Of a stretch of DNA of 6,345 bases, positions 5,975-6,345 are shown one piece after another. This DNA is from an uncultured beta proteobacterium (GTDB lineage Bacteria > Pseudomonadota > Gammaproteobacteria > Burkholderiales > Burkholderiaceae_C): the NCBI GenBank assembly GCA_903886165.1, contig CAISLL010000336.1, positions 1 through 6,345 of the forward strand, in the 5' to 3' direction. A program made the position numbers and the translations under genes. The notes under the pieces are model-generated. The model searched no databases and was not told the DNA's origin. It worked only from the letters and a program-made list of their open reading frames with translations. Position 1 is the first letter of the stretch. Every line of letters starts with the position of its first letter.

Positions 5975-6345
5975 TTACTTCTTGATACTCATGTCATTGC
6001 TGACTTTGGTGACGCCGTCGACGTCACCGCTGATTTCAAGGGCACGGTCAATTTGCCCCTGATTGTTGACAAAGCCGCTTAGCTGAACTTCGCCGTTGCG
6101 CGTGACCACGGCAATGTCAGCGCTTTTGACACCTTCATCGGCCATCAGCAGGGTTTTGACACGGGTGGTGATCAAGGTGTCATCGACTTTGGTGCCTATG
6201 CTTGTGGGTGCGCCCTTCAGGCTGACCTTGTTGTCGATGGCCAGCACGCCGGGAACAGACCGCGCCACGGCCACCGCGTGGTCGATCTGGGCCTGGTTGT
6301 CAACAAAGCCGCTCAGCATGACCTCGGCCTTGCGGGTTTCCACCT
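5975..6345 (-). CDS. BON-domain protein, OsmY-like (5' end outside window)
   Basis: About 122 C-terminal residues are visible, and the gene continues past the window edge. Two BON modules can be seen. The first, cut at its start, reads AEVMLSGFVDNQAQIDHAV and ends VPGVLAIDNKVSLKG. The second runs from about DDTLITTRVKTLL through GEVQLSGFVNNQGQIDRAL to VSNDMSIKK at the C-terminus. The repeated (E)VxLSGFVxNQxQID block with a later GV...V is the BON signature. BON proteins such as OsmY are mostly periplasmic, bind membrane phospholipid and are often induced by osmotic or stationary-phase stress; a signal peptide would be in the missing part. The GTG at 6341-6343 is probably internal, because the first BON module lacks its beginning. 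It is followed by the lipoprotein gene 13 bp downstream. The domain call is secure; its role here is inference. Confidence 0.88.
   Translation of the reverse strand, partial: VETRKAEVMLSGFVDNQAQIDHAVAVARSVPGVLAIDNKVSLKGAPTSIGTKVDDTLITTRVKTLLMADEGVKSADIAVVTRNGEVQLSGFVNNQGQIDRALEISGDVDGVTKVSNDMSIKK

Noticed and set aside
5521..5985. Plus-strand 154-codon ORF across the lipoprotein gene
   Set aside because: It is the antisense of a gene with a clear signal peptide, lipobox and glycine zipper, and its own product resembles no family I know.

Overview
The window reads as chromosomal DNA of a betaproteobacterium. GC-rich coding sequence, the protein styles (a Crp/Fnr regulator with the NRHHSVEQQLCRWLL segment, BON and glycine-zipper envelope proteins, PAS-GGDEF signalling) and AT-rich intergenic repeats of a kind I associate with Comamonadaceae (Rhodoferax/Polaromonas-like) all fit. 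The family-level placement is inference.

Layout. (1) Positions 1-1378, + strand: the end of an acyl carrier protein gene overlaps by ATGA a complete ketosynthase gene. This looks like the 3' end of a fatty-acid or polyketide-type biosynthetic operon. (2) Positions 1379-1819: a 441-bp non-coding gap with an AT-rich repeat element, a terminator-like hairpin and a short palindrome. (3) Positions 1820-3331, +: a soluble PAS-PAS-GGDEF protein, a probable diguanylate cyclase with a variant GADEF signature and an intact RxxD inhibitory site. (4) Positions 3332-3861: a decayed GGDEF-domain remnant (about 3386-3660), then a second copy of the AT-rich repeat that seems to carry a promoter. (5) Positions 3862-5442, +: a probable two-gene operon of a receiver-PAS response regulator without an output domain and a Crp/Fnr-family transcription factor. 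(6) Positions 5491-6345, - strand: a glycine-zipper lipoprotein downstream of a BON-domain (OsmY-like) protein that runs off the window. They converge on the regulator operon across a perfect 8-bp inverted repeat.

How the genes may work together (inference). The middle and right parts look like a signalling and envelope-stress neighbourhood: a c-di-GMP enzyme, a phosphorylation-controlled REC-PAS protein beside a Crp/Fnr regulator, and two envelope proteins of stress-linked families. The ketosynthase operon on the left appears to be a separate unit. I see no CRISPR array, tRNA, rRNA, complete insertion sequence or obvious defence system. The least routine items are the paired AT-rich repeats, the GGDEF remnant, the GADEF variant and a mini-ORF arrangement that may couple translation of the two envelope genes.
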